A stretch of 64,000 nt of DNA from positions 1,178,001 to 1,242,000 of the forward strand of contig CAKMXJ010000037.1 of NCBI GenBank assembly GCA_928724745.1. The letters run 5' to 3'. The translations under genes were made by a program, and so were the position numbers. The notes under the pieces were generated by a model that saw nothing but the letters and a program-made list of their open reading frames with translations, did no database searches and was not told the DNA's origin. The first letter of the stretch is position 1. Each line of letters starts with the position of its first letter. Origin of the DNA: Anthracocystis setariae. Taxonomy: Eukaryota > Basidiomycota > Ustilaginomycetes > Ustilaginales > Ustilaginaceae. Shown here one piece after another: positions 9,289 through 19,203 of the stretch.

Positions 9289-11184
9289 TTAGGCGAGGTC
9301 GTCCCAGCCTGTCAAGTCGTCTGTGTCTTTTGGTTCAAGTTTGATTAGTTGATGGTGTGGGTGGGGTTGTTGTTCGAGTTTGACGGGGGGGATGGGTTCG
9401 GGGTCTACTGGATCGAGTTTGACTTGGGATGGGTTGAGTTCGGGAGTTGAAGCTTCTGTTTTTGGTTGTGGGGGTTGGGGATCGAGATGGATTGGCTCTG
9501 GATCTGCTTTGACGATCCCGTTGTCTACTGAAGCACCTCCATTTGCAGTTTCATCTGATCCCGTGGAAGGGTCTTCGACCGTTGTTTCAGCTGTGGGGGT
9601 AGGGTCGGAGACAGAGTCTTGCACTGTCGAAAGGGGTGCTTCGACGTCTTGTGAATTGGACTGACTCGTCTGACTCTCCACATTGGCCACTCTCTTCTGC
9701 AGCACATCCAACGCCTTCCGTCTCGCCAACCACAACCTCTGTCCCCTCTCCAACGTCAAATCCTCATACTTATTCACCTCCACCCCACCCAAGCTCGAAT
9801 CTGCACCATTCAACTTGTGCTTCATCTGCGCGATCTTTGTATCCAATCGCTGAATCCGCAATCTAAACTCGTGCACCTCTTCCTTCACCATATGCTCCTG
9901 CAACGCTGCCCTCGCCGCATTCTCAATATGATCAAACCTCACCGGACCCAACAGCTCGCCGCCATACCATCGACTGACCACAACAAGCACATCCGAAGCC
10001 CCTTGCTCTCGAGCCACACGCAGTACTCGATCGCCACCCCACTTCTCACCATCATCTTCCTTATCCTCCTGGAGCGAGAAGTCGTCCGGACCAGCTAGAC
10101 CCGTTCGGCCGCGCTTCAGCTCGAAAACGCGGTAGGCATACATGTCGTGGGATGCACCGCGTTTGGTCGCGGGAGCATTGGCGAACTGCGGTGGCAGCAG
10201 GTCGACGGGGACGGTAGGGTGGACAACACGCGTAAGGTGCGAGAGGAGCGTCGAGATGTACGCAGAGGATGCGGTGGTGAGTGGGTAGACGTAGCCGACG
10301 AAGAGAGAGTTGCGATCGACGATCTGGGCAGCAGGGCAAGAGATGGGCATGGGGAGGGAGGAAGCGAGTTCCGAAACGGAGGAAGAGGCGGATGGTCCTT
10401 TGCCTAGCCATGCTGAGAGTGAAGGTGGTTTGGATGCGTCTTTGGGTGTAGAGCTGGATGCGGAGGCTTGGGATGCGGCGGCTTCCTTGCGCTTTCGAAC
10501 ATCTTCCCAGGCCGCGGCTGCTTCTACTTCGGCTTGAATACGCTCTGCCTCTTCATCGAAAGAGTCGTCAGCTTGTTCGTTGTCTGCGTCAACCCCAATC
10601 GCTGGTGTCTTGCGCTTCTCGCTGCGACCGTTTGGCTTGTTCTTGCTGGTAGTCTTGCCATTCGCGGCTTTCTTCGACCTCTTTGAGGCAGGTACGACCT
10701 CTTCTTCTTTGGAGAGATCTTTTGCTGTATCTTCATCGCTATCTTCGATGCTAGATCCACGTCTGGCTCGTTTGCGCTGACTCTTTCTTGTCGTCTTTGT
10801 TGGTTGTTCTGGTGGTTGCCACTCGTCTTCTGAATCGTCCTCGTCCGCAACATGGTCAACCTCCATGTCATCTTGGTCATCTTCGTCGCCATACACCACA
10901 CCATCGTCTTCCTGGCCATCTTGCGAGTTAGCCTCTAGGTAGTGGTCGTCGTTATAGAAAACCGCTAGCAGCTTCTGCCGTTCTTCTTCCAGTTGGCGAG
11001 CCAGTTCATCATCGTCGGCAGAGTGGTGTTCGACATTGTCCAAGTCTCGATTATGCAGCTGGATCTCTTGGTCTTGGTGTCTACGCCGCCGCGACATGAC
11101 ATACACGGATGACAAGATTGGTTCGTAAGTGTGCTTGGTCGATGAAGAGCAGCCGGCAAGAAGCACAAGATGCCGACTGAGCAT
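9289..11184 (-). CDS. IMPACT-family (UPF0029) protein with long acidic/basic N-terminal extension
   Basis: 631 aa from the first ATG, or 602 aa from the ATG at 11097 (MSRRRRHQDQ...), which is equally plausible. The recognisable domain is the IMPACT N-terminal fold (about 290-440): SLFVGYVYPL, then SHDMYAYRV, then DDGEKWGG, then VLVVVSRWYGGELLGPVRFDHIENAARAAL. IMPACT/Yih1 proteins bind Gcn1 and restrain the Gcn2 kinase. Unlike Yih1, no RWD domain precedes it. Instead residues about 30-290 are acidic and then rich in Lys/Arg clusters that look like nuclear localisation signals, with a predicted coiled region EEAERIQAEVEAAAAWEDVRKRK split over them. The C-terminal third is a short coiled region plus a Pro/Thr/Glu-rich tail ending TGWDDLA. 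Convergent with RPT5 (147 bp) and divergent from CLASP. Function beyond the domain is not known. Confidence 0.8.
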   Translation of the reverse strand: MLSRHLVLLAGCSSSTKHTYEPILSSVYVMSRRRRHQDQEIQLHNRDLDNVEHHSADDDELARQLEEERQKLLAVFYNDDHYLEANSQDGQEDDGVVYGDEDDQDDMEVDHVADEDDSEDEWQPPEQPTKTTRKSQRKRARRGSSIEDSDEDTAKDLSKEEEVVPASKRSKKAANGKTTSKNKPNGRSEKRKTPAIGVDADNEQADDSFDEEAERIQAEVEAAAAWEDVRKRKEAAASQASASSSTPKDASKPPSLSAWLGKGPSASSSVSELASSLPMPISCPAAQIVDRNSLFVGYVYPLTTASSAYISTLLSHLTRVVHPTVPVDLLPPQFANAPATKRGASHDMYAYRVFELKRGRTGLAGPDDFSLQEDKEDDGEKWGGDRVLRVAREQGASDVLVVVSRWYGGELLGPVRFDHIENAARAALQEHMVKEEVHEFRLRIQRLDTKIAQMKHKLNGADSSLGGVEVNKYEDLTLERGQRLWLARRKALDVLQKRVANVESQTSQSNSQDVEAPLSTVQDSVSDPTPTAETTVEDPSTGSDETANGGASVDNGIVKADPEPIHLDPQPPQPKTEASTPELNPSQVKLDPVDPEPIPPVKLEQQPHPHHQLIKLEPKDTDDLTGWDDLA

Positions 11185-11620
11185 TTCAAGGGTTCAACAT
11201 GCACAAGAAAAGAGTGGGGGAGTGGAAGTGGAAGTGGAGGCATGACTACTGTAATGCAAATTGTTTGAAGCAGCATGTTAGGACGGAACTGAGAACAGTG
11301 GAGAGCAAATTCGAATGCACAGCCGGGGAAAGGCGAGACGCGTCGATTTGTTTGGCAGAGCGGGCGTAAGAGACAAAGTGTTGTTCTGCCGAGCAAAAGT
11401 GAAAGAGCGTGGCAATAGACGATGCATCTGACGCATCCCTAGCAGCAATTCATTTTGCAGCCAACCAACCACCGTCACTATTGATCCTGTCTTGTCCTCT
11501 TTCATCGTTGCCCACTCGTATCAGGACATCGGAACTACTCGCCAACGTTGGTCATCTTTCTACGCCTCGAAACCGGTCTGGACTCGATAGATTCAGATCT
11601 CTGCGGATCGTTGGCCCATT
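11185..11620. promoter_or_regulatory. Bidirectional promoter region, IMPACT gene / CLASP
   Basis: 436 bp between divergent start codons (523 bp if the IMPACT protein starts at 11097). No element is identified with confidence. Confidence 0.5.
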
Positions 11621-14600
11621 ATGGCGGACGCGGACCCGGACGCCATCTACGAACTAGCACAACGCATCGAATCCAACATCGACGTCGACAAACGAGTGGC
11701 AGCCCTTCACGCTCTTCAATCCCAACTTGAGTCCGCCGGATATGTAGTCGAAGCCGATGCCGTCACTTCCGCCGTCAAGATAGCGCTCAAGCACGCCAAT
11801 CAGCTGCTTTCTACCGCCTCGCTCTCCTTCATCCCCACGTATGCGTCCATGATCTATTCTGGCGATGGCAACCAGTCTCATTCCATCCTCAATCACAACG
11901 TTCGAATGCTCGTCAACTCGGTCAGCCTACTCGTCATCGAAAAGCTAGGCGATCAAAAGGAGAGGATTCGCGAAGCAGCGCGCACCGCACTCATCGAGCT
12001 TGGAAACGCAGCATATGCAATCAGTTCCGGTCATCTCGTCACATCAGGCAAAGGCAAGGACACAGAGACTCCGCTTGGCATCTTTGAACGCACATTCAGG
12101 GACGCTGGTCTAGGCGCAAAGTTCGCAAGGGTTCGAGAGCAGTCGGTGCTCCTCCTGCCGATCTTGAGGCAGAACTGCGAAAAGTACCCGGTAAGGCCGC
12201 TTCTTCCCATCACCGTGGATCTGCTATCCGATGCAGATGCCACAGTGAGAGAGGGCGCTAGGTCGACGCTCATATCCCTATTCAGCACTTCGACCCCAGC
12301 AGCCAAGGCGGATTTGAAGAAGGAGTTGGAGAAGAAAGCTGTCCGAAAACAAACTGCGGATGGCATCTTGCGAGAAGTCCTGGCTGCACCGTCTGCTCCT
12401 GTAGCCACCCCAACCCCAGCTACAGCCGCAGCCGCACCCAGTCCAGTCCCAGCCAGCGGCTTTGCTCCTGCCCGCACACACGGCACTATGTCCCACGACG
12501 CAGAAACATTGACCTCTCACTTCAAACCAACACCTTCCGCGACATCATCTGCAGCAGCAACAGCCGCAGCCGACGACATCCGTCCTGTCTACATCGCTTC
12601 TCGCTCCGACCTCGAACGCACTTTTGCTACCATGATGCCCTTCTTCGAATCCAAAGAGTCGGAGCACAACTGGCTTAACCGCGAACAATCCATGATCAAA
12701 ATCCGTGGTCTCATCGTCTCCGGCGCACACCGTCAATTTGGCGAGGCATTCTTCGTCCTTCACCTCAAAACAGCGCAAGAAGGCATCCTAAAGTGCGTTG
12801 CATCGCTACGTACTACCCTGTCCATGCACGCGGTGCACCTCGTCCAAGAGCTCGCCCTTGAGCTGGGTGATGACTTGGCGCCCTGCGTCGAGGCTTTCCT
12901 GATTCACCTCACGGCAATGGCTGGCTTCACAAAGAAGCTCATCGCCAATGCAACACAGGAGGCGGCTGCAGCCATCATGGTCAATGTAAGCTTCCGCCCA
13001 CTCTACCTCCAACTGCTTTGGCAGGGCATTCAGGACAAGAACGTCGCCACCCGTACTGCGGCTGCCGAGCACCTGTGCACTGTGCTCAACCACCATGCTG
13101 CGCATCGCAAGCACGCAATCGAATCCCATGGCGGACTGGACCTTCTCGATAAGTCTCTGCGAAAGGGCGTGGCGGACTCGAACCCCGCCGCAAGGACCAA
13201 GGCGCGCGAAGCATTTTGGATCTTCCACCGCTTCTGGCCGGACCAGGCGAATATCATCCTCAACTCGCTAGATCCTTCGACGAGGAAGCAGGTGGCCGCA
13301 TTGGCGCCAGCCGATGTCGAGGCGGAAGCGTTGGTGGAGAAACCCAAGTCCAGTGCTCCGGCGAGAGTCAGGCCCGGCGGAGCGAGTATGGCCTTGATGC
13401 AGGCCAAGAAGGCTGCGGCGTTGAAAGCTGCTCAAGAAAGGCAGGAAGGGGAGCGGAGAAAAGCCGAGGAGGCTGCCGCAGCTCACGAGGCGAGGGTTGC
13501 TGCTGCCAGGCAGGCGCTCGCGGAACATCAAGCGCAGGCACAAGCCCAAGCCGAGGCGACACCAGTAGCAAGTCACCGAGTCAAGAGCACCGGATTCATG
13601 CCAACCAAAAATCGCAGTTTAAAGCCGTCGAGTGAGCTGTCGGTTTTGGTCAGCCCCACGGCGCATCACAGGATCGAAACAGCCGTGGCGGTGCCGCTGC
13701 CCATCAGCCCAACTCCGGTGGAGTCAACACCGCAGTCCAGGACGAACAGTGGTTCCGAGGCGGCTTCTCGACCTCGCTCACCCGGCTTGAGTCCCATCGC
13801 AGCTCGTACACGCGCTGTATCGAGCTCTTCGTTCTCCTCCCAAGGTTCCGGTTCGGCTTCATCAGCGAGGATACAAGCAAGCACGCCGCGATCTCACTAC
13901 CGGGCCCATAATGCAGCAGCAAAGGATTTGTGTGTCGACCTGCACGATCTGAGCATAGATGGGGCCTGTGATGGAGATGTCACCGCCGATGCCACCGCCC
14001 AACCGCATTTGTCCGGTACGAATGGAACGGGCGGGCAGGACGATACCCTGCAGCTTGCGCCACCGGAAGACGCATCCATGGACCTGATGGGATCGAGCTT
14101 CAGCTCGCCCTTCAAGCTGGCCGCATCGAATCGTGTGGCGAAAACCCAGTCGGTTCTGCTGGAATCTACGCCTCGCGCTACTCGAATCGCCTCTAGCACC
14201 ACGCCATCTTCCGCTACGAAAAGAAGCGGCTTGCCCAGACCCGTGTCGATGATGTATACGTCCTCGCCTATCGCCCCATCGTCGTTGCCCAAGAGTTCGT
14301 CGACGCGCGTGCTGTCTAATCAGCTCGCAGCACCGAGTAGGAATGGGAGGAGCGCACTGGAGAACCGCGCGCAGAGGTTGGAGAGTACGCTGTCGCCGAG
14401 TCCGGCTAAAGAGCGGCCGGAGGTGTGGGGGTGGATCCAGGCGCTGGAGGGCGGCACGGCGGATGTCAAGGTGTTCCGTCGACTTGCGCGGCTCTCGGTT
14501 GAATTCAAGGTTTCACCTCATCAGACGGTGGAGGAAGACGAGGAGGAGGGTGGGGACGAAACGGTGCTGACTCCTGGGCTGCTGTCTGATGTGCTGAATC

Positions 14601-15319
14601 GCAAGCAAGCCATGAGCAGGGAGGAGGGAGGGAATGGACTGTTCAAGAGCGGTACGCAAGCCTGGGCGGATGGTGGGTTGTTCACCAACCTTGTCGATGG
14701 GTTACACAAGTACCTTGTGCCAGGCGAAGGCGTAAGTGCGGACCTAGTCATATCGGCCCAGGTTGTCCTGCACCGTTTGCTCGAGAATCAATTCCCCCTC
14801 TTCGCCTCCACCAACAAAGAGCGCGAAACTGTGGAACTACTTCTGAGCAGCATCGGCACACTTAGCACAAGGTCATCGGCGACGTCGAGTTCGTCGGTAG
14901 TCGCACGCAAAACAGCGATCCAAGGGTACGAAAGTCTGCTGACCACCTGGGCTACGCAATGCGATCCCATCTTGGGCTTCGATCTTCTCCTCCTCCTCCT
15001 TCTCTCCACCGCCTCTTCGTCTTCGTCCGCTGTGGCATTGTTGCGGTCGGCATTCACTCCACTACTACTGAGGTTGCCGTCGGAACTGTTGCTTGAAGAT
15101 CACCTCCCGCGACTTAGGCGCAGGGTTGCAGACGCACTCAAGGCCGATTCAATCGAACTACGACTCGCAGCAACAACGATGCTCAAGAAAATTAACGACA
15201 AGTTGAACCACCAACATTTGGACGCTAGTCATTCGCGCATTTTCACAGCCCTCGGTCTCAACGCAACAGAGGACAGGGCACTGCTCGATGTACTCATGTA
15301 CTACTTTTCCAAAAAGTAA
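11621..15319 (+). CDS. CLASP/Stu1 family microtubule-stabilising protein
   Basis: 1232-aa homologue of the CLASP family (yeast Stu1, fission yeast Cls1/Peg1), which binds microtubules through TOG-like HEAT arrays and promotes rescue in spindles and interphase bundles. An N-terminal TOG array (about 1-240) contains KERIREAARTALIELGNAAY. A conserved CLASP_N domain (about 325-565) contains FESKESEHNWLNREQSMIKIRGLI, HAVHLVQELALELG and AREAFWIFHRFWPDQANIIL. A Lys/Ala/Glu coiled stretch (about 590-640) is followed by a Ser/Pro-rich basic region typical of microtubule binding. A C-terminal helical region (about 930-1232) follows. No intron. Start ATG 11621 lies in a good context (GCCCATT ATG GCG). 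Convergent with the orphan that ends at 15454. Confidence 0.88.
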   Translation: MADADPDAIYELAQRIESNIDVDKRVAALHALQSQLESAGYVVEADAVTSAVKIALKHANQLLSTASLSFIPTYASMIYSGDGNQSHSILNHNVRMLVNSVSLLVIEKLGDQKERIREAARTALIELGNAAYAISSGHLVTSGKGKDTETPLGIFERTFRDAGLGAKFARVREQSVLLLPILRQNCEKYPVRPLLPITVDLLSDADATVREGARSTLISLFSTSTPAAKADLKKELEKKAVRKQTADGILREVLAAPSAPVATPTPATAAAAPSPVPASGFAPARTHGTMSHDAETLTSHFKPTPSATSSAAATAAADDIRPVYIASRSDLERTFATMMPFFESKESEHNWLNREQSMIKIRGLIVSGAHRQFGEAFFVLHLKTAQEGILKCVASLRTTLSMHAVHLVQELALELGDDLAPCVEAFLIHLTAMAGFTKKLIANATQEAAAAIMVNVSFRPLYLQLLWQGIQDKNVATRTAAAEHLCTVLNHHAAHRKHAIESHGGLDLLDKSLRKGVADSNPAARTKAREAFWIFHRFWPDQANIILNSLDPSTRKQVAALAPADVEAEALVEKPKSSAPARVRPGGASMALMQAKKAAALKAAQERQEGERRKAEEAAAAHEARVAAARQALAEHQAQAQAQAEATPVASHRVKSTGFMPTKNRSLKPSSELSVLVSPTAHHRIETAVAVPLPISPTPVESTPQSRTNSGSEAASRPRSPGLSPIAARTRAVSSSSFSSQGSGSASSARIQASTPRSHYRAHNAAAKDLCVDLHDLSIDGACDGDVTADATAQPHLSGTNGTGGQDDTLQLAPPEDASMDLMGSSFSSPFKLAASNRVAKTQSVLLESTPRATRIASSTTPSSATKRSGLPRPVSMMYTSSPIAPSSLPKSSSTRVLSNQLAAPSRNGRSALENRAQRLESTLSPSPAKERPEVWGWIQALEGGTADVKVFRRLARLSVEFKVSPHQTVEEDEEEGGDETVLTPGLLSDVLNRKQAMSREEGGNGLFKSGTQAWADGGLFTNLVDGLHKYLVPGEGVSADLVISAQVVLHRLLENQFPLFASTNKERETVELLLSSIGTLSTRSSATSSSSVVARKTAIQGYESLLTTWATQCDPILGFDLLLLLLLSTASSSSSAVALLRSAFTPLLLRLPSELLLEDHLPRLRRRVADALKADSIELRLAATTMLKKINDKLNHQHLDASHSRIFTALGLNATEDRALLDVLMYYFSKK

Positions 15320-15453
15320 AACTCCCCAAAGGAGGGAGAGTCTTGGGAGATGAGGGGGAGATAGAATAGTTGAAAATCAAATCCGAATCCAAATGCACCT
15401 TGGTACTGTACTGTATATGTGTGCGAGGGGGAGAAGGGGGAAGGGGGGGGGGG

Positions 15454-16536
15454 TTATGCAGAGGACCCGATTGACACCGAGATCGGGGTGAGGAGTGAGC
15501 GCAGCGAAGCTTCGACGGCGTGAATGCGTTGTTGACACCAATCGGTGTGAAGTTTCGCCGTGTCTGCAGCCGACTGTGCAGGAGGTGCGGGCAGGTTCTC
15601 GATGTAGGTTTGACTGGTTTGGACTGAGGATTGGTCGGACTTCCATTGGGCGAGGAGGGATTTGAGTGATTTGAGTTTGCGTTGGGCGTCAGCGGTGGTG
15701 GATTTGGTGATCTGCGTGGATTCGTGCAGTGTGGTGAGCGATGTGATCAGGTCCGCCGTTGAGGTGTAGAGTGGAGTGAAGAGGTTGGTTTGTAGGAGGG
15801 ATGGGGAGGTGCGGGTAGTGGTGAGGTTGGAATCGATCGATGCATTGGTGAGGGTGGTGGTGGTGGGGGAGGGAGGGTATGGTTCGAGTTGAGAGTCTGA
15901 GGGGAGATGGAAGCAAGATGGTTCTTCGAGGAGAGAGAGTTTTCGATTGAGATCGCGAAGTTCTCTCAGCTGCGCTTCTCGTTCCACGGTGCATTCGGCG
16001 AGGGAGGTGAGGAATCGTCCAGCTAGAGTCTCGATTCGTTCCGTATCCGCCCCCTCGCCATAACCCGTGGAGGATAGGTTTGATAGGCGGGATAGGAATG
16101 CTTGCGTGTCGGAGATGCTCGCTTCCACCTGTGCCTGCTGTGCCGTAGCCAGTGCGACGATCGATGTCGAAGCCATGGTTTCCGTGTCCTGATTCGTACT
16201 CGATGGCATCCTTGAGGACGACGGCTCTCGTTCCAAATTCGCATCCTCATACCCTGGCTCGAAACGACCTTCCCCAAGCTCACAAGCAAGATCATATCCA
16301 ACATTCAAACCCCCCATCTCCTCTTCCAAACTGCCAAACGTCGCACCTCTCCCATGTGTCAACTCGTCATCCAAACTCGTCACACCTACATACCCACCAC
16401 CACCACCACCACCACCATGGAATGCATGCAATTCATCCTCCAACCCCAACCCCAACCCACCTCCTTCAATATGCGGGACATACTCGTCGTACGTCGAGGC
16501 TGCCAACTCGTCAGCTAGCGAAAATGCAGGATCCAT
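15454..16536 (-). CDS. Conserved-looking fungal protein of unknown function, 360 aa
   Basis: I do not recognise a family. The N-terminal third is disordered and acidic with recurring short motifs of the type L-x-[DE]-E-[LM] (LADELAAS, LEDELHAF, LDDELTHG, LEEEMGGL) and an eight-residue Gly run encoded by a (CCA)n repeat at about 16391-16418. The rest is helical: a coiled segment (about 165-220; TVEREAQLRELRDLNRKLSLLEE) and another near the C-terminus (DLITSLTTLHESTQITKSTTADAQRKLKSLKSLL split by a short linker). There is no signal peptide or membrane segment. The start is the first ATG in frame; the frame is open upstream without one. It probably acts as a coiled-coil adaptor, which is inference only. 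Confidence 0.65.
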   Translation of the reverse strand: MDPAFSLADELAASTYDEYVPHIEGGGLGLGLEDELHAFHGGGGGGGGYVGVTSLDDELTHGRGATFGSLEEEMGGLNVGYDLACELGEGRFEPGYEDANLEREPSSSRMPSSTNQDTETMASTSIVALATAQQAQVEASISDTQAFLSRLSNLSSTGYGEGADTERIETLAGRFLTSLAECTVEREAQLRELRDLNRKLSLLEEPSCFHLPSDSQLEPYPPSPTTTTLTNASIDSNLTTTRTSPSLLQTNLFTPLYTSTADLITSLTTLHESTQITKSTTADAQRKLKSLKSLLAQWKSDQSSVQTSQTYIENLPAPPAQSAADTAKLHTDWCQQRIHAVEASLRSLLTPISVSIGSSA

Positions 16537-16974
16537 CTCGAACCTAGTAGGTGGAATGGCGATCGTGGGTGGAAAGTAACACTCGCAACCAGAGATATCG
16601 CTCAGGAAAATTAAAGACCAACACACCCACACGCACGCACGCACGCACGCCCCACGCATGCAACCCTCAACCTCGAAAATAATTACAACACCAACATTTC
16701 ACTCTCACATCACCATCAACCAAACTCATACAGTACTTATGTACTGTAGTGTATGTACACGACAGTGGTGTAAAGTACATCTTCCCTCACAATCACAGCA
16801 CATTTCTTGAATCGCAACCAAACCAACATTCACCTATCTTATGCACACACCATCAAACATAGCCGCTGCTGCCAACTGTGAATTGCGCTTGCTTAGCCCC
16901 TACCCGCCCTCTCCCACAACGCAAAGCACTCCTCCACGCGAAACCATAAAGATAACAAGAAAAAAAAACCCACT
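16537..16974. other. Intergenic region, LAMMER kinase / orphan
   Basis: 438 bp between two tandem minus-strand genes: kinase 3' UTR and orphan promoter. A short (GCAC)n tract lies at about 16630-16648. No gene seen. Confidence 0.5.
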
Positions 16975-18758
16975 CTAAATGGGAGGGAAATCCTTCTCCG
17001 GGTCCAAATCAAAGTAGGGATGTTTCAACGCTTCCGACACCTTGATTCTCTTACCTGCATCGAACTCGAGGAGCTGCCTTAACAAGCTGAGGAACCTCGA
17101 GTTGTGCTTTGCATACGCCGTCTGTGTCGCTGGCGTATTGATGAGATCCTGCAACTTTTTCATCTGCCTGACATACTTTCTCGAGTCCTTGCTCGTCTCT
17201 GGCAATGGATACTTGAGCGCCCCCTGCCTGAAATATTCCGGTTTGTACGTTTCCGCTTTGCGACGATAATCGTCCGGCATCTTGCCCAGCACCGCTTCCA
17301 TCATGGCGAGATGCTCTAAATTGTCGTGCGTCTGGAACAGCGCATCACCCGTGAAGAATTCCACCAGGATGCAGCCAATCGACCACACATCGCACGGGAA
17401 AGACCAGCCCATGGACAGAATGATTTCAGGCGCGCGGTAGTGCCGAGTCGACACAACCGACGAATGGAATTCGTCATTGAACGTCGCCGATCCAAAATCG
17501 ATCAGTCGAATCTCGGTGTTGTGCAACACATGCTTGCGCTTGGCGTTCTGCCGTCGGGACGTCGCAACGATCGAGTGCTCGCTACTGACCAGCAAGATGT
17601 TTTCGGGCTTGAGATCGGTGTGTACCAGGTTTAGGCGATGCAAGAAAGCGACGCTCTGCATAAGCTGCTTTGCAAATTGCCAGATGTGCAAGGGTGGGAA
17701 GGGTTGGAACTTGTTCTCTTTGAGGAAATCGAACACGCTCTTGCCCAGCAGCTCCGAGACGATGCAGACGTGGTTTTTGAAGCTGAACGTCTCGAGAAGA
17801 TGGATGCACTTGTTCTCGTTGGTCGGGTCGTTTTCGCGTAATGTGCGTAGGACGCGGATCTCAATCTGAGACGCATCGCGATACTTTTGCACGGCGCGAA
17901 TGATCTTGATGGCGACGTACTTGCGAAGCTTCTTGTCGTAGCACTCGACCACTTTGCCAAACGTACCTTGCCCGAGTAAGCGCAGGATCTTGTACCTGCT
18001 GGTAACGTAATCGCCCTGATTGACAATAAAGTGACCTTGGTCGTCATCCACGGGGCCTTGAGCTGCAGCTGCTGCGACATAGGATGCGGCGCTGGAGAAG
18101 GAGTCGCGTGTGCTGGCTGTACCTTCGTAGCCTCGATGCGCCTGTACAAATGCCGCGTTGGCGGCTGCCGGATCGTAGCGAGCAGCGACATAGTCCAAAG
18201 CACCCGAGCCTGCCGGGTACCCACCTCGATAGTTGGGTGGTGCTCTGACTTGTTGCAGTTCGGGCGCCTTGCGTTTGTTGGACACCAAACCAGCTGCGCC
18301 AGAAGCTGCAAGATGCGCTGCTGCTGCGTCGGCGGGATCGTAGACATCGGCCGAAGCAAAAAAGCCATCTTCTGGCTTGACAGGATGGCTTCGTTTGCGT
18401 CGCTTTTGGTCCGCAACTGGAGCTTGCAAGCCATTGTGAGGGTCGGGGGCTATGAGATCGGCATCGTGCGGAAGCATGTTGAGATGCGTGGCGGTGAGGC
18501 CTGAATGAAGCGTGGCGTCTTGCGCCTTTCGCTTGCCCTTGGCAGATGGATGGGTAGGATCGTAGCGGGGATCGGCAGCATATGCGTGCAATGTTGAGGT
18601 GTACGCTGATGGAGCACCGTGACCGTTGACATGCGCATAGTTGTTGACGAGATGCGGATCGCGTGCAGCTTGTACGCTAAGCGGGTTGGATGGTGGTGGT
18701 GTGTCGTCGTCGATCACAAACACTTCGTGAACCTGCGGGGGTAGAAAAGGCGTGCGAT

Positions 18759-18850
<92 letters not shown>

Positions 18851-19203
18851 CGGAATCGAGAGTGTTAGTGACTATGTTGGGTAATCGAGTTCAAATGTGA
18901 TGCGGTTGGGGTTGGATGAAGAGGTGAACTTACCTTTCCTCCGATCATTTCGTTGACCTTTTGGAATCCAGAGGCGGGCTTGGTAGGTCTACTACCACTT
19001 GGGACCGACATGACAGTGTTGGAAGTGGTAGGGTAGGGATATGGCTGTTGTTGCTGTTGATGTTGTGGAGGTATGGGATGTTGGTGAGCGAGCATAGTGG
19101 AGCCGTTGAAGCCGTTGCTAGGAGGGTTAGCTTGATGCGATAAGGGTATGAGCTCGTCAGGGATCGTCCTCTGCTTCTTTGCGCGTGGCACTACCGTGGC
19201 CAT
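16975..19203 (-). CDS. LAMMER-family dual-specificity kinase (CLK/Kns1/Lkh1-like)
   Basis: 675-aa protein kinase in two exons: 19203-18934 (90 codons) and 18732-16975, with a 201-nt intron (donor GTAAGT, acceptor GCAG, phase 0). LAMMER kinases phosphorylate SR splicing factors and link growth and stress signals to RNA processing. The Gln/Pro-rich N-terminus (about 1-330) is disordered. The kinase domain (about 340-670) has LGQGTFGKVVE, the catalytic Lys in YVAIKII, HTDLKPENILL near 460 and LIDFGSATF. It also has STRHYRAPEIIL and the family hallmark EHLAMMEAVLG near 563. The intron carries a very long CT tract just upstream of the acceptor. The ATG at 19203 is the first in frame. Confidence 0.92.
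18761..18848. repeat. (AG)44 microsatellite inside the LAMMER kinase intron
   Basis: An uninterrupted AG dinucleotide run of about 88 nt on the plus strand. In the kinase transcript it reads (CU)44 and ends about 28 nt before the 3' splice site, so it forms or extends the polypyrimidine tract. Confidence 0.97.
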
